Below are positions 47,539-59,661 of a stretch of 64,000 nt of DNA, piece after piece. The notes under the pieces are model-generated. The model had not been told where the DNA came from, made no database searches, and saw only the letters and a list, made by a program, of their open reading frames with translations. A program made the position numbers and the translations under genes. Source of the stretch: Enterobacter pseudoroggenkampii (lineage in GTDB: Bacteria; Pseudomonadota; Gammaproteobacteria; Enterobacterales; Enterobacteriaceae); assembly GCF_026420145.1 (NCBI RefSeq), contig NZ_JAPMLV010000002.1, forward strand, positions 62,001 through 126,000, read 5' to 3'. Position 1 is the stretch's first letter. Every line of letters starts with the position of its first letter.

Positions 47539-48582
47539 TTACAGGCTATTGAATACGCGGTTTTCCTGTTCCTGAACGCGAATAAACGTTGTACGTTTCG
47601 TCAGCTCTTTCAGGCGGGATGCCCCAACGTAGGTGCAGGCCGAGCGCAGGCCGCCGAGGATATCGCGCGCGGTGTATTCAACCGGGCCGCGCAGAGGCAG
47701 CTTCACGGTTTTGCCTTCTGCCGCACGGTATTTTGCCACGCCACCGACGTGACGGGTCATCGCGGATTCAGAGCTCATGCCGTAGAACAGCATAAATTTC
47801 TCGCCGTTCTCTTCAACCACGGTACCACCGCTCTCTTCGTGGCCTGCCAGCATACCGCCGAGCATCACGAAGTCCGCACCGCCACCGAAGGCTTTCGCAA
47901 CATCACCCGGCATGGTGCAACCGCCGTCGCTGATGATCTGGCCGCCGAGCCCGTGCGCCGCGTCGGCACATTCAATGACGGCGGAGAGCTGCGGATAACC
48001 GACGCCGGTTTTGACGCGTGTGGTGCATACGGAGCCCGGGCCAATACCTACTTTCACGATATCTGCACCGGAGAGGATCAGCTCTTCACACATTTCACCG
48101 GTCACCACGTTGCCCGCGATGATGGTTTTCGTCGGCCAGGCCTCGCGCGCCTTGCTGACGAACTGCACGAAGTGCTCGGAGTAACCATTCGCCACATCAA
48201 TGCAAACGAAGTTGAGTGCCGGGTTAGCCTTCAGGATCTGTTTGGTCTTCTCGAAATCCGCATCGGAGGTGCCGGTAGAGACCATCACATGCTTCACCAC
48301 GTCAGCAGACGCGGACGCAACGAACGCATTCCACTCTTCAGGGCTGTAATGTTTGTGCACGGCGGTGAGAATGTCGAACTGTGCCAGGGCGGTTGCCATC
48401 TCAAAGGTTCCCACAGTATCCATGTTGGCAGCGATGATCGGCACGCCAGACCAGGTCTGACCGGAATGCTTAAAGGTGAATTGACGTTCGAGTTCAACGT
48501 CTGAGCGACTTTTCAGTGTAGAGCGTTTAGGGCGGATAAGAACGTCTTTGAAACCTAACTTCAGATCTTCTTCGATACGCAT
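47539..48582 (-). CDS. guaC: GMP reductase
   Basis: Reduces GMP to IMP with NADPH and releases ammonia. 347 residues, E. coli length. IMPDH/GMPR barrel with the catalytic C186 in GPGSVCTTR and the flap [12 protein letters not shown]. The phosphate-binding loop is [27 protein letters not shown]. Stands alone between hofC (convergent) and coaE (divergent, 228 bp apart). Confidence 0.97.
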   Translation of the reverse strand: MRIEEDLKLGFKDVLIRPKRSTLKSRSDVELERQFTFKHSGQTWSGVPIIAANMDTVGTFEMATALAQFDILTAVHKHYSPEEWNAFVASASADVVKHVMVSTGTSDADFEKTKQILKANPALNFVCIDVANGYSEHFVQFVSKAREAWPTKTIIAGNVVTGEMCEELILSGADIVKVGIGPGSVCTTRVKTGVGYPQLSAVIECADAAHGLGGQIISDGGCTMPGDVAKAFGGGADFVMLGGMLAGHEESGGTVVEENGEKFMLFYGMSSESAMTRHVGGVAKYRAAEGKTVKLPLRGPVEYTARDILGGLRSACTYVGASRLKELTKRTTFIRVQEQENRVFNSL

Positions 48583-48810
48583 GTGCGGATTCCTGGGGTT
48601 AGAGGCAAATATGTTAAAAGCACAACTCCAGTGACGTTATCATACGCACTAATACCTGCTCCGCAAGACTGCGAAATTCTCTTTTTTTACGCTACAATCC
48701 TATAAATTTACCTGGTAAAAAGCCGGTAAACGGGGCTAAACAGTGGCTGGCGCACGTAAGAATTTTAATCAACTGATTTTAAAAATGAATAATTCCCAGG
48801 ATTTGATTTA
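48583..48810. other. guaC-coaE divergent region
   Basis: 228 bp with no gene. A T-rich run and TACAATCCTATAAAT near 48689-48706 hold a probable -10 for coaE. TTTACCTGGTAAA at 48708-48720 is a small palindrome and a near-copy, GCCGGTAAAC, follows it. No named operator was recognised. Confidence 0.4.
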
Positions 48811-49431
48811 ATGGGGTATATCGTCGCATTAACCGGCGGCATCGGTAGTGGCAAAAGTACCGTTGCGGACGCTTTCTCTCGTTTGGGTATCACGATTATC
48901 GATGCCGATATCATTGCCCGCCAGGTGGTAGAGCCCAATACACCCGCGCTAAAGGCCATTGCAGAACATTTTGGTCAGGCCATCATCAATGCCGATGGCA
49001 CACTGAATCGCCGTCAGCTTCGCGAATGCATTTTTTCCGATTCCGCCGAAAAAGCCTGGCTTAATAGCCTTCTCCACCCCATCATCCACCTGGAAACTCA
49101 GCGTCAGATCGCCGCGGCCCACTCGCCCTATGTCTTATGGGTGGTTCCGCTACTGGTTGAAAATCAGCTGCAGAAGAAAGCCGATCGGGTGCTGGTGATT
49201 GATGTCTCTCCCGAAACGCAAATCCAGCGAACCATGACGCGCGACCATGTCTCGCGGAAGCATGCTGAACACATTCTTGCCGCTCAGGCTACGCGCGCTC
49301 AGCGCCTTGCCGTGGCGGATGATGTCATTGATAATAACGGCGCACCAGATGCCATTGCATCGGATGTTGCCCGTCTGCACGCGCAGTATCTGACGTTTGC
49401 CGCGCAGGCCGTTGCACAGGAAAAACCATAA
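48811..49431 (+). CDS. coaE: Dephospho-CoA kinase
   Basis: Last step of CoA synthesis. 206 residues. P-loop GGIGSGKST near residue 9, [10 protein letters not shown], and the lid region [17 protein letters not shown]. The stop overlaps the zapD ATG by one base (TAATG), and yacG follows zapD, giving the conserved coaE-zapD-yacG unit. panBC, earlier in the same pathway, is also in this window. Confidence 0.96.
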   Translation: MGYIVALTGGIGSGKSTVADAFSRLGITIIDADIIARQVVEPNTPALKAIAEHFGQAIINADGTLNRRQLRECIFSDSAEKAWLNSLLHPIIHLETQRQIAAAHSPYVLWVVPLLVENQLQKKADRVLVIDVSPETQIQRTMTRDHVSRKHAEHILAAQATRAQRLAVADDVIDNNGAPDAIASDVARLHAQYLTFAAQAVAQEKP

Positions 49432-50174
49432 TGTCGACACACATCCTTTTTGAGCATCCGCTCAACGAAAAAATGCGCACCTGGCTGCGCATCGAATTCC
49501 TCATTCAGCAGCTTTCACAACATCTGCCGGTTAACGATCACGCTACGGCGCTGCACTTCTTCCGCAACGTAGGCGATCTGCTGGATGTGATTGAACGCGG
49601 CGATGTCCGCACAGAATTACTCAAAGAGCTGGAGCGCCAGCAGCGTAAATTACAGGCATGGGCTGAGGTCCCCGGGGTGGATGTAAGCCGTATCGATTCC
49701 CTTCGTCAGCAGCTTAAAACCAGCAGCAGCATCCTGATGGCCGCGCCGCGCGTCGGGCAGTTTTTGCGTGAAGACCGCCTGATTGGCCTGGTGCGCCAAC
49801 GTCTGAGCATCCCTGGCGGCTGCTGTAGCTTCGACCTGCCGACGCTGCATATGTGGCTACATATGCCACAGCCGCAGCGTGACGCGCAGGTGAACAGCTG
49901 GCTGGCAAGCCTGGAGCCGATGCACCAGACGCTGTCGCTGATCCTCGATCTGATTCGTAACTCTGCACCGTTCCGCAAGCAAACCAGCCTGAATGGTTTC
50001 TTCCAGGATAACGGTGATGATGCCGATCTTCTGCGTCTCAATCTGTCTCTTGGCGAACAGCTTTACCCACAGATTTCCGGGCATAAGAGCCGCTTTGCGA
50101 TTCGCTTTATGCCGCTGGACAGTGAAAATGGCACCGTGCCGGAACGTCTCGATTTTGAACTGGCCTGTTGTTAA
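49431..50174 (+). CDS. zapD: Cell division protein ZapD
   Basis: Cross-links FtsZ protofilaments at the Z-ring. 247 residues, E. coli length, mostly helical N-terminal part with a basic beta-rich domain that binds the FtsZ C-terminal tail. No enzyme motif. Its partner FtsZ is encoded at 55429-56580 and carries the expected C-terminal peptide. Confidence 0.96.
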   Translation: MSTHILFEHPLNEKMRTWLRIEFLIQQLSQHLPVNDHATALHFFRNVGDLLDVIERGDVRTELLKELERQQRKLQAWAEVPGVDVSRIDSLRQQLKTSSSILMAAPRVGQFLREDRLIGLVRQRLSIPGGCCSFDLPTLHMWLHMPQPQRDAQVNSWLASLEPMHQTLSLILDLIRNSAPFRKQTSLNGFFQDNGDDADLLRLNLSLGEQLYPQISGHKSRFAIRFMPLDSENGTVPERLDFELACC

Positions 50175-50183
50175 GGAGTGCCG

Positions 50184-50378
50184 ATGTCTGATGTCACCAC
50201 CGTAAACTGCCCTACCTGTGGCAAAACCGTTGTCTGGGGCGAAGTGAGTCCGTTCCGCCCATTCTGCTGCAAACGCTGCCAGCTTATTGACCTGGGCGAA
50301 TGGGCGGCGGAAGAGAAACGCATTCCGAGTAAAGGCGATCTCTCCGACAGCGACGACTGGAGTGAAACCCAGCAGTAA
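50184..50378 (+). CDS. yacG: DNA gyrase inhibitor YacG (zinc protein)
   Basis: 64 residues from ATG 50184, 5 nt after AAGGAG (50173-50178); a GTG at 50178 lies inside that site and is rejected. Zinc ligands are C9 and C12 (CPTC) and C28 and C32 (FCCKRC), with an extra C29. YacG binds GyrB and inhibits supercoiling in E. coli. Acidic C-terminal tail ([12 protein letters not shown]). Confidence 0.94.
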   Translation: MSDVTTVNCPTCGKTVVWGEVSPFRPFCCKRCQLIDLGEWAAEEKRIPSKGDLSDSDDWSETQQ

Positions 50379-50386
50379 TCTGTAAA

Positions 50387-50412
50387 GCCTGCTGGCGCGT
50401 CGCTCAGCAGGC
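50387..50412. terminator. Hairpin between convergent yacG and mutT
   Basis: GCCTGCTG pairs with CAGCAGGC, separated by GCGCGTCGCT. No long T run on either side, so termination is moderate at best. Confidence 0.55.
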
Positions 50413-50805
50413 CTACGGTTGTGCGACTAACCGCAGGATCACAGGTTCATTAGCTGGCGGGAATTTTTCGGCATCACTTGCCTGAAGCTCTACCCAGTTA
50501 CCCGGCTGTCCCTCTTTTCCCCAGGGTTCACCTTCCCAGTTTTCCACCAGCCAGAACCACAGCGTGATGTGCCTGTCCGGAAACTGGTACTCAAGCTTAT
50601 CAAACAGCGTAGCGCCAAGCGGGGTAATCCCGACTTCTTCCTGAAGTTCCCGAACCAGCGCCTCTTCCGGCGTTTCACCTGACTCGATTTTACCGCCCGG
50701 AAACTCCCACTTGTTCGCCATATGGGCGTCGGCAGCGCGCTGGGTGATGAAGATTTGGTTTTGCGGGTTGCGAATAATCCCGACGGCAATTTGCAGTATT
50801 TTCAT
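50413..50805 (-). CDS. mutT: 8-oxo-dGTP diphosphatase
   Basis: Removes mutagenic 8-oxo-dGTP from the nucleotide pool. 130 residues. Complete Nudix box from G38: GGKIESGETPEEALVRELQ then EEVGI, with all catalytic Glu (E53, E56, E57) in place. Downstream of secA but behind a strong terminator. Intact, so no mutator phenotype is expected from this gene. Confidence 0.97.
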   Translation of the reverse strand: MKILQIAVGIIRNPQNQIFITQRAADAHMANKWEFPGGKIESGETPEEALVRELQEEVGITPLGATLFDKLEYQFPDRHITLWFWLVENWEGEPWGKEGQPGNWVELQASDAEKFPPANEPVILRLVAQP

Positions 50806-50820
50806 ATTGTTACTTCCATA

Positions 50821-50848
50821 AAAAAGGCGCAGATGTCTGCGCCTTTTT
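50821..50848 (-). terminator. Intrinsic terminator between secA and mutT
   Basis: AGGCGCAGA-CA-TCTGCGCCT followed by TTTTT on the minus strand; the plus strand also ends in T runs. It should separate most secA transcripts from mutT. Confidence 0.85.
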
Positions 50849-50862
50849 GTTTTTTTATGAAC

Positions 50863-53568
50863 TTAGCTCAGACGGCCGTGGCACGCCTTGTACTTTTTAC
50901 CGGAACCACACGGGCACGGATCGTTACGACCCACTTTACGATCGCCGGTCTGCGCGGCGATCGCCGCTGCGGCTTCGCTGTCGTCGGTCTGATGACTCAG
51001 CTGTTGCATTTGTGCCAGACGCTCGGCTTCTTCACGACGCTGCAGCTCCATCGCTTCCACTTCTTCCGGCATACGCACCTGAACCTTGCTCAGGGTGCTG
51101 ATCACTTCGTACTTCAGTGACTCCAGCATAGACGCAAACATGGAGAAGGATTCACGCTTGTATTCCTGCTTCGGATCTTTCTGCGCATAGCCACGCAGGT
51201 GGATACCCTGACGCAGGTAGTCCATCGCCGCCAGGTGCTCTTTCCACAGGGAGTCCAGAGTCTGCAGCATCACGCCTTTTTCGAAGTGACGCATCATTTC
51301 AGCGCCAACAACCTCTTCCTTACGCTTGTAAACGTCCAGCGCGGTTTCAAAGATACGTTCACGCAGGGTCTCTTCGTGCAGCTCAGGCTCTTTGTCCAGC
51401 CACTCTTTGATTGGCAGTTCGAGGTCAAAGTCATTTTTCAGACGTTCCTGCAGGCCTTCAATATCCCACATCTCTTCCAGAGACTGCGGTGGAATATGCG
51501 CGTCGATGGTGGCTTTGAACACATCTTCACGAATGCTGTTGATGGTTTCGCTCACGTCGGACACGTCCAGCAGTTCGTTACGCTGGGTGTAGATCGCACG
51601 GCGCTGATCGTTAGCCACATCATCATATTCCAGCAGCTGCTTACGGATATCAAAGTTGCGGCTTTCCACTTTACGCTGTGCGTTAGCGATCGCTTTGGTG
51701 ACCCACGGGTGCTCAATAGCTTCGCCAGGTTTCATCCCCAGCTTACGCATCATGCCGGATACACGGTCGGAGGCAAAAATACGCATCAGCGCATCTTCCA
51801 TAGACAGGTAGAAACGGGATGAACCGGCATCCCCCTGACGACCCGCACGACCACGCAGCTGGTTATCGATACGACGGGATTCATGACGCTCTGTACCGAT
51901 GATATGCAGACCGCCGGAAGCCAGAACGGCGTCATGACGAACCTGCCAGTCGGCTTTGATCTGGGCAATCTGTTCTGGCGTTGGGTTTTCCAGCTCCGCC
52001 ACTTCAGCCTGCCAGCTACCGCCCAGCATAATGTCGGTACCACGACCCGCCATGTTGGTGGCGATGGTTACGGCAGCCGGATAACCCGCCTGCGCAACGA
52101 TGTCCGCTTCTTTGGCGTGGAATTTGGCGTTAAGAACGTTGTGTTGGATACCCGCTTTCGTCAGCTCGTGCGAAACCACTTCGGATTTCTCGATGGAGAT
52201 GGTCCCCACCAGAACCGGCTGGCCATTGGCAGTACGGTCGCGAATATCTTCGATGATCGCCTGAATTTTTTCCGCTTCGGTCATGTACACCAGGTCCGGC
52301 ATATCCTTACGGATCATCGGACGGTTGGTTGGAACGACCACGGTATCCAGCTTGTAGATAGAGCTGAATTCAAACGCTTCGGTATCAGCAGTACCGGTCA
52401 TCCCCGCCAGTTTCTCGTACAGACGGAAGTAGTTCTGGAAGGTGATAGACGCCAGGGTCTGGTTTTCATTCTGAATATCCACACCTTCTTTGGCTTCCAC
52501 AGCCTGGTGCAGACCGTCAGACCAGCGACGTCCCTGCATGGTACGGCCGGTGTGCTCATCGACGATGATCACTTCACCGTCTTTTACGATGTAGTCGACG
52601 TCGCGGGTGAACAGCGCGTGGGCACGCAGCGCGGCAGTCACGTGGTGCATCAGCATAATGTTGCTCGGGGAGTACAGAGACTCGCCCTCTTCCATAATGC
52701 CTTCAGCGACCAGCAGCTCTTCAATTTTCACCAGACCACGTTCGGTCAGGTTCACCTGGCGCGCTTTTTCATCAACGGAGAAGTGGCCTTCACCCTGGAA
52801 GGTATCCGAGTCCTCTTTCTCCTGACGCAGCAGGTGTGGAATGATTTTGTCGACCTTACGGTACATCTCGGAGCTGTCTTCAGCCGGGCCGGAGATGATA
52901 AGCGGAGTACGCGCTTCATCGATCAGGATGGAGTCCACCTCATCCACCAGCGCATAGTGCAGTTTACGCTGTACGCGCTCTTCCGGGCTGAACGCCATGT
53001 TGTCACGCAGGTAGTCGAAGCCGTATTCGTTGTTGGTACCGTAGGTAATGTCCGCGTTATACGCTTCACGCTTGGCTGGCGCAGGCAGGCCGGACATGTT
53101 GATGCCGACGGTCATACCGAGGAATTCGAATAGTGGACGGTTGTTTTCGGCGTCACGCTGCGCCAGATAGTCGTTGACGGTTACCACGTGAACGCCTTTA
53201 CCGGTCAGCGCGTTCAGGTAAGCCGGCAGCGTTGCGGTCAGGGTTTTACCTTCACCGGTACGCATTTCCGCGATGCAGCGCTCGTTAAGCACCATACCGC
53301 CCAGCAGCTGAACGTCGAAGTGACGCATGCCGAATACGCGCTTACTTGCTTCACGCACAACAGCAAACGCTTCCGGGATCAGGCTTTCTAAGGTTTCGCC
53401 TTTTTCCAGACGCGCACGGAATTCCGCCGTTTTCGCTTTCAGCTCATCATCAGAGAGCTTCTCCATCGCCGGTTCCATACCGTTGATGACAGCAACAGCT
53501 TTGCGCATACGGCGCAGGGTACGATCGTTACGACTACCAAAAACTTTAGTTAACAATTTGATTAGCAT
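50863..53568 (-). CDS. secA: SecA preprotein translocase ATPase
   Basis: Motor of the Sec pathway, driving unfolded proteins through SecYEG. 901 residues. Walker A MRTGEGKT at 102-109, [12 protein letters not shown] for the second motif, and C-terminal zinc/SecB site C885, C887, C896, H897. Start ATG 53568 has only a GAGAA ribosome site placed in the secM-secA hairpin region, as expected for SecM control. Second gene of secM-secA. Confidence 0.98.
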   Translation of the reverse strand: MLIKLLTKVFGSRNDRTLRRMRKAVAVINGMEPAMEKLSDDELKAKTAEFRARLEKGETLESLIPEAFAVVREASKRVFGMRHFDVQLLGGMVLNERCIAEMRTGEGKTLTATLPAYLNALTGKGVHVVTVNDYLAQRDAENNRPLFEFLGMTVGINMSGLPAPAKREAYNADITYGTNNEYGFDYLRDNMAFSPEERVQRKLHYALVDEVDSILIDEARTPLIISGPAEDSSEMYRKVDKIIPHLLRQEKEDSDTFQGEGHFSVDEKARQVNLTERGLVKIEELLVAEGIMEEGESLYSPSNIMLMHHVTAALRAHALFTRDVDYIVKDGEVIIVDEHTGRTMQGRRWSDGLHQAVEAKEGVDIQNENQTLASITFQNYFRLYEKLAGMTGTADTEAFEFSSIYKLDTVVVPTNRPMIRKDMPDLVYMTEAEKIQAIIEDIRDRTANGQPVLVGTISIEKSEVVSHELTKAGIQHNVLNAKFHAKEADIVAQAGYPAAVTIATNMAGRGTDIMLGGSWQAEVAELENPTPEQIAQIKADWQVRHDAVLASGGLHIIGTERHESRRIDNQLRGRAGRQGDAGSSRFYLSMEDALMRIFASDRVSGMMRKLGMKPGEAIEHPWVTKAIANAQRKVESRNFDIRKQLLEYDDVANDQRRAIYTQRNELLDVSDVSETINSIREDVFKATIDAHIPPQSLEEMWDIEGLQERLKNDFDLELPIKEWLDKEPELHEETLRERIFETALDVYKRKEEVVGAEMMRHFEKGVMLQTLDSLWKEHLAAMDYLRQGIHLRGYAQKDPKQEYKRESFSMFASMLESLKYEVISTLSKVQVRMPEEVEAMELQRREEAERLAQMQQLSHQTDDSEAAAAIAAQTGDRKVGRNDPCPCGSGKKYKACHGRLS

Positions 53569-53626
53569 AATAAATTCTCAAACGCCCCATCGTGGGCAGA
53601 TAAATTAAGGTATTGAAAAAGTTAAT
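53569..53626 (-). promoter_or_regulatory. secM-secA translational control region
   Basis: 58 nt between the secM stop and secA ATG, very like the E. coli region (ATGGGGCGTTTGAGAATTTATT before the ATG, interrupted here at position 18 by A for T). In E. coli this RNA folds to hide the secA ribosome site until a ribosome stalls in secM. The same mechanism is inferred. Confidence 0.65.
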
Positions 53627-54130
53627 TTAGCTGAGGCGTTGCGGCCCGGCACGAATGCCGTGAGTCTGGCTAATCCAGGTTGAAACAGAGAATGAGACAG
53701 GCGGAACGAGCGCGAGCTGCGTCGTCTGGCGAACCATAACCGGCGGCTGGCTGTCCTGCGTGAGCAGAGCGTTGAGCGTGTCCAGCAGCGCAAGATGCTG
53801 TGCCTGCACCGGAAGCGTCTCTTCCGCCACAGGCATGGCCTGTGGTGCCATCGCGAAGGAGAGATGACGGATAACCGTGCGGATAGCGTGCTGGTGCCAG
53901 TAATCAACGGAGAAATTCGGGCGGCGGCTGGCTTCAAGCCACGCGAGGTTTGTAAAGTTAACCCGCGTGTTGAGATCGTGTTTGGTGGTAGAGGTTTTCG
54001 CGGGCGTCGCCGCTTCGGCACTGTTGCTGAGCGCAGGCAAGCCGAAACTCGCCGCGACCATCCCTAATAAGAGATGCGGCCAGAAGTAACGTCTGCCAAA
54101 TTGTCGCCAGCGCGTCAGTATTCCGCTCAC
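53627..54130 (-). CDS. secM: SecM secretion monitor
   Basis: Exported regulatory peptide that stalls its own ribosome when secretion is low, opening the secA ribosome site. 167 residues from GTG 54130 ([12 protein letters not shown]). A long signal sequence ([20 protein letters not shown]) is present. The arrest motif near the C-terminus, [17 protein letters not shown], keeps the F-x4-WI-x4-GIRAGP spacing of the E. coli motif. The linker before it ([19 protein letters not shown]) differs from E. coli. An alternative GTG at 54139 adds MEQ. Confidence 0.93.
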   Translation of the reverse strand: MSGILTRWRQFGRRYFWPHLLLGMVAASFGLPALSNSAEAATPAKTSTTKHDLNTRVNFTNLAWLEASRRPNFSVDYWHQHAIRTVIRHLSFAMAPQAMPVAEETLPVQAQHLALLDTLNALLTQDSQPPVMVRQTTQLALVPPVSFSVSTWISQTHGIRAGPQRLS

Positions 54131-54339
54131 CTGCTCCACCCAATAAGCCAGCCTTGCAGAGGCTGAGTTCAGTTATTCTTTTTAGCGCCCAGATAGTACC
54201 ACTAAAGCTAATGTACATCAGCAGGAATGAGGTGCCGCCGCGGGGAAAAACGGTCAAGAATGCAGCTAACGCACACATTTTCTGCGTAAGACAAACGAGA
54301 GATAACGCCGGGGCAAACGAAGAAGGGTAAAAATAAAAA
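54131..54339. other. Region between secM and the lpxC terminator
   Basis: 209 bp with no gene visible. It must hold the secM-secA promoter; no single -35/-10 pair stands out. Confidence 0.35.
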
Positions 54340-54391
54340 CGACTGGTCTTCCTGGTCGGAGAGAGTACCAGGTTAACCAGTCGATTTTTTT
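54340..54391 (-). terminator. Long hairpin terminator of lpxC
   Basis: CGACTGGT pairs with ACCAGTCG, with an inner stem CCTGGT/ACCAGG. On the minus strand TTTTTATTTTT follows, and on the plus strand TTTTTTT, so it works in both directions. It ends the dcw cluster transcripts after lpxC. Confidence 0.88.
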
Positions 54392-54409
54392 ACGAAACGG
54401 TCTGAACCG

Positions 54410-55348
<939 letters not shown>

Positions 55349-55428
55349 CTATCCAACCGAGAGTGTATATCACTAACGGTGGGCCAGTTTAGCACAAAGA
55401 GCGCAAATCCCCTAATTCCAGCCAATTC

Positions 55429-56580
55429 TTAGTCAGCTTGCTTACGCAGGAACGCCGGGATATCCAGATAATCTGGCTCTTTCGCCGTTTGCGGCGTTGG
55501 GTCGTTCACCACTTTCGCGGCCGGTTTCTGCTCCTGAGTCAGAGGAGACATACCGTGCTGCTGGTAACGATCCATTACCGGTTGCTGAGCCTGCTTGTTG
55601 GTCACTAAGGTGATCTCAGGACGTTTGTCCATACCGATACCGGTCGCAACAACGGTAACACGCAGCTCGTCGTTCATTTCAGGGTCAAGGGAAGTACCGA
55701 TTACCACGGTAGCGTTGTCAGAGGCGAACGCACGGATAGTGTTACCCACGGTTTCGAACTCATCCAGACGCAGGTCAAAGCCAGCGGTAATGTTGACCAG
55801 CACGCCGCGCGCACCAGACAGATCGATATCTTCCAGCAGTGGAGAAGAGATAGCCATTTCAGCCGCTTCTTCTGCACGGTCTTCACCGCTCGCCACGCCA
55901 GAGCCCATCATCGCGTAGCCCATTTCGGACATCACGGTGCGAACGTCTGCAAAGTCAACGTTCATCAGGCCAGGACGGGTAATCAGTTCAGCGATACCCT
56001 GAACCGCACCTTTCAGCACGTCGTTTGCTGCACCGAATGCGTCCAGCAGGGAGATACCGCGACCCAGAACTTTCAACAGCTTATCGTTCGGGATGGTGAT
56101 CAGCGAGTCCACATGCTTGGACAGCTCGGTGATACCCTGCTCCGCGAAAGCCATACGCTTCTTGCCTTCAAAGTTGAAAGGCTTGGTCACGACAGCAACG
56201 GTCAGGATACCTAAATCTTTTGCCACTTCAGCCACAACAGGTGCTGCGCCGGTACCGGTACCGCCACCCATACCTGCTGCGATGAAGACCATGTCCGCAC
56301 CTTCCAGTGCAGCGCGCAGGGCTTCACGATCTTCTTCAGCCGCATTGCGACCCACTTCCGGGTTAGCCCCTGCTCCCAGCCCTTTGGTGATACCACCGCC
56401 GATCTGGATAGTCTGGCCTACAGCCGTTTTACGCAGTGCCTGTGCATCGGTGTTAACTGCGAAGAACTCAACACCCTCAATGCGTTCACGCACCATATGC
56501 TCTACGGCGTTACCGCCGCCGCCACCGACGCCGATGACTTTAATCACCGCGTCGTTGGTCAGTTCCATAGGTTCAAACAT
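55429..56580 (-). CDS. ftsZ: FtsZ tubulin-like division protein
   Basis: GTPase that forms the Z-ring. 383 residues. Tubulin signature GGGTGTG at residues 105-111, T7 loop NVDFADVRTVM, and the conserved C-terminal peptide PDYLDIPAFLRKQAD that binds FtsA, ZipA and ZapD. A Gln/Pro-rich linker lies between core and tail. 63 bp after ftsA. Confidence 0.99.
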   Translation of the reverse strand: MFEPMELTNDAVIKVIGVGGGGGNAVEHMVRERIEGVEFFAVNTDAQALRKTAVGQTIQIGGGITKGLGAGANPEVGRNAAEEDREALRAALEGADMVFIAAGMGGGTGTGAAPVVAEVAKDLGILTVAVVTKPFNFEGKKRMAFAEQGITELSKHVDSLITIPNDKLLKVLGRGISLLDAFGAANDVLKGAVQGIAELITRPGLMNVDFADVRTVMSEMGYAMMGSGVASGEDRAEEAAEMAISSPLLEDIDLSGARGVLVNITAGFDLRLDEFETVGNTIRAFASDNATVVIGTSLDPEMNDELRVTVVATGIGMDKRPEITLVTNKQAQQPVMDRYQQHGMSPLTQEQKPAAKVVNDPTPQTAKEPDYLDIPAFLRKQAD

Positions 56581-56643
56581 AATTTCTCTCTCCGTTGTGC
56601 CTGTCGCCCGAGACCGCTAATTCTCTCCGGTCTCTTAAAAAAA

Positions 56644-57900
56644 TTAAAACTCTTTTCGCAACCAGTTGTTCAGTCGTTTGACCCACGACCCCACTGAGAC
56701 GCGTTTTTCCACTTCTGCTTCACCACTGAGATGAGATTCCTTCCCGTAGTGGAGCAGGCCCACGGCCGTTGAATAATACGGCTCCTGAGCATAATCCGTT
56801 AAACCGGTGATATTCAGCGGCGCACCAATACGCACCTGCGTATGGAACACGCGCTGTGCACAGGCCGCAAGACCTTCAATTTGCGCTGCGCCGCCGGTTA
56901 ATACAATCCCCGCCGCAAGATGATGTTTAACGCCCTGCTGACGAAGCTGTTCCTGTAACTGTAAAATCTCTTCGTTGACCAGGTTGAGCAGCTCGGTATA
57001 GCGCGGCTCAATCACCTCTGCCAACGTCTGGCGCTGCAGGCTGCGCGGTGGACGACCACCAACGCTCGGCACTTCAACGCTCTCATCTTTGCCAACAATA
57101 GACCCCAGCGCACAGCCGTGGCGCACTTTAATCGCTTCTGCATCGCTCGGCGGCGTACCAAAAGCGTAAGCAATATCGCTGGTCACGACGTTCCCTGCGT
57201 ACGGGATCACTTTGGTGTGGCGCAACGCACCGCCGGTATATACGGCGATATCCATTGTACCACCACCAATATCGACCACACAGACACCCAGTTCACGTTC
57301 ATCTTCGGTCAGCACGGAATAACTTGCCGCCAGACCCGCGAAAATAAGTTGGTCAACTTTCAGGCCACAACGTTCAACGGCTTTTACAATGTTCTTCGCC
57401 ATATCGTTGTGACATGTGATCAGGTGCACTTTTGCCTGCATACGTACGCCGGAAAGACCCACCGGGTTCTTAATCCCTTCCTGGTAGTCAATCGCATATT
57501 CCTGCGGGATGACATGCAGCACGCGATGCTCATCGCGGACGCGCACGGACTTCGCCGTGTGCACGACGTTTTCAACGTCTTCCTGCGTCACTTCTTCCTC
57601 AGAAATCGGCACCATACCAATTTCGTTCTGGCAGCTAATGTGCTTACCAGAAAGGGCCAGATAGACAGAAGAAATCTGGCAATCTGCCATCAATTCAGCC
57701 TGATCGATGGCGCGCTGAACGCATTTCACCACCGATTCAAGATCGTTTACCCCACCTTTATCCATACCACGGGACGGGCAACTGCCTACGCCAATGATAT
57801 TGACCATACCGTCGGGCAGAACTTCCCCTACTAAAGCGGCAACCTTCGCGGTGCCAATCTCCAGTCCAACTACCAGTTTTCTGTCCGTCGCCTTGATCAT
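56644..57900 (-). CDS. ftsA: FtsA actin-like division protein
   Basis: Tethers FtsZ to the membrane. 418 residues, E. coli 420. ATP-binding segments [35 protein letters not shown] and [13 protein letters not shown], and the C-terminal amphipathic helix [14 protein letters not shown]. Start overlaps the ftsQ end by four bases. Confidence 0.98.
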   Translation of the reverse strand: MIKATDRKLVVGLEIGTAKVAALVGEVLPDGMVNIIGVGSCPSRGMDKGGVNDLESVVKCVQRAIDQAELMADCQISSVYLALSGKHISCQNEIGMVPISEEEVTQEDVENVVHTAKSVRVRDEHRVLHVIPQEYAIDYQEGIKNPVGLSGVRMQAKVHLITCHNDMAKNIVKAVERCGLKVDQLIFAGLAASYSVLTEDERELGVCVVDIGGGTMDIAVYTGGALRHTKVIPYAGNVVTSDIAYAFGTPPSDAEAIKVRHGCALGSIVGKDESVEVPSVGGRPPRSLQRQTLAEVIEPRYTELLNLVNEEILQLQEQLRQQGVKHHLAAGIVLTGGAAQIEGLAACAQRVFHTQVRIGAPLNITGLTDYAQEPYYSTAVGLLHYGKESHLSGEAEVEKRVSVGSWVKRLNNWLRKEF

Positions 57901-58739
57901 TGTTGTTCTGCCTGTACCTGTGCCTGATTCTGTTGCTGATTAGGTTCCTCGACCGGAGCCGGTACCCAACCGACTGCTGCGCCTGAGTCATAGCGCAAAT
58001 CAACGTAGCTTATCCGTTTGCCGTCAGTCTGTGCCTGCTGCTGTAAAACCGGGTAAAGTTCGACAAAACGCGCCAGACGCTTCATTGTGTCTCCGCGTCC
58101 CAGGTTGAGCTTAATGCCGTTCGTTAACGTCAGCTGCCAGGAACGGCGCGCCGTCATGGCAGCATCTTTTAACGTAAACCTGTCCTTCGCCAGCACCTGA
58201 CCCATCTCGCGAAAACCCTGTAACACTTCGTTTTCGCTGCCTTCAGGGCCATACAACATCGGTAAATTTTGCTTGTTGACACGATCGGTCGGGACGCTGA
58301 AGGAATTTCCGTCTACGTCAACCATGTGCTGATCATTCCAACGCGCAATGGGCACATATTCAACCAGATGAATCTTCAATTCATCAGGCCATTGCTTTCT
58401 TACGCTCGCCTGTTTTATCCATGGCAGACGTTCTATCTGGCTCTGGATAATATTGACGTCCTGCGTCATAAAGGTGCCAGGCGAGCCCAGCGCCAGTATT
58501 GACTGACGAATATCGTCGTTACGCGTGTAGTGGCGCTCGCCGGTGACCACCAGCTTAGAGAGCGGCAACCGCTGCGCATCTTCCATCCAGCCCAGGACCA
58601 TCCAGCCGCTGATAAACACAGTGCACAACACCCCGAGCAGGAAAATGATGCCTGCAAGACGCGTTCCATTACTGCGGCGTGAAGAGGTGTATTCGTCCTC
58701 GTCATCGCGGTTGCGCGTGTTCAATGCAGCCTGAGACAT
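57897..58739 (-). CDS. ftsQ: FtsQ divisome protein
   Basis: Bitopic inner-membrane protein of the FtsQLB complex. 280 residues, four more than in E. coli. One membrane segment ([22 protein letters not shown], given without its flanks at residues 29-50) precedes the periplasmic POTRA domain ([22 protein letters not shown]) and beta domain. The tail is Gln-rich. One base separates it from ddlB. Confidence 0.97.
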   Translation of the reverse strand: MSQAALNTRNRDDEDEYTSSRRSNGTRLAGIIFLLGVLCTVFISGWMVLGWMEDAQRLPLSKLVVTGERHYTRNDDIRQSILALGSPGTFMTQDVNIIQSQIERLPWIKQASVRKQWPDELKIHLVEYVPIARWNDQHMVDVDGNSFSVPTDRVNKQNLPMLYGPEGSENEVLQGFREMGQVLAKDRFTLKDAAMTARRSWQLTLTNGIKLNLGRGDTMKRLARFVELYPVLQQQAQTDGKRISYVDLRYDSGAAVGWVPAPVEEPNQQQNQAQVQAEQQ

Positions 58740-58740
58740 A

Positions 58741-59661
58741 TCAGCCCGCCTGGTCCAGAATGCGTACGACTAACTGCGAGAAACTCATCCCCGCCTGACG
58801 TGCAGCCATCGGCACAAGGCTGTGACTGGTCATTCCCGGAGAGGTATTGGCTTCCAGCAAATAAAATTGCCCATCACTGTCCTGCATCACGTCGATGCGT
58901 CCCCAGCCGCGGCAACCCAGAACATGCCAGGCTTTAAGCACCAGGGACTGTAAATCTGCTTCACGCTCGGCTTCAAGACCACAAGGGCAGAAATATTGCG
59001 TCTCATCAGAGAGATACTTCGCCTCATAATCATAGAAGGTTCCGGCCGGTTGGATACGGATTGACGGTAAAATTTCTTCGCCAAGCATCGCGACGGTAAA
59101 TTCTGGCCCGCTGAGCCATTTTTCAATCAGAACTTCTTCATCATGTTGAAATGCCAGTGCTAAAGCGGACGAAAAATCTTCAGCTTTGTCGACTTTGGAC
59201 ATTCCCACACTGGAGCCTTCCCGGCTGGGCTTTACAATAACCGGTAAGCCCAGTTCAGCAATGCGTGTATTAACGCTATCCGGCAGGCCCAATTTAAATT
59301 CGCGACGCGTCAGCGCAACCCATGGCGCAACGGGTAACCCCGCGCCCTGCCACAGGAGTTTGCTGCGCAGTTTATCCATAGAGATAGCGGAGGCCATCAC
59401 GCCGCTGCCGGTGTACGGCATGCCGATCAAATCCAGAAGCCCCTGCAGGGTGCCATCTTCACCGCCGCGACCATGCAAAGCGATAAAGACTTTATCGAAA
59501 CCCATGGCTTTTAATTGCGTCAAGTCGACCTCTTTTGGGTCGACCAGGTGCGCATTGACGCCCCCTTCACGCAGGCCCGCGAGCACAGCCGCGCCGGAAT
59601 TCAGGGAAACCTCACGCTCTGCTGAGGCTCCGCCAGACAGGACAGCAATCTTATCAGCCAT
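58741..59661 (-). CDS. ddlB: D-alanine-D-alanine ligase B
   Basis: Makes the D-Ala-D-Ala dipeptide for peptidoglycan. 306 residues from ATG 59661, 9 nt after AGGAGG; the ATG three codons earlier touches that site. ATP-grasp motifs: [33 protein letters not shown] and [14 protein letters not shown]. Its first codons overlap the end of murC by 8 bases. Confidence 0.97.
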   Translation of the reverse strand: MADKIAVLSGGASAEREVSLNSGAAVLAGLREGGVNAHLVDPKEVDLTQLKAMGFDKVFIALHGRGGEDGTLQGLLDLIGMPYTGSGVMASAISMDKLRSKLLWQGAGLPVAPWVALTRREFKLGLPDSVNTRIAELGLPVIVKPSREGSSVGMSKVDKAEDFSSALALAFQHDEEVLIEKWLSGPEFTVAMLGEEILPSIRIQPAGTFYDYEAKYLSDETQYFCPCGLEAEREADLQSLVLKAWHVLGCRGWGRIDVMQDSDGQFYLLEANTSPGMTSHSLVPMAARQAGMSFSQLVVRILDQAG

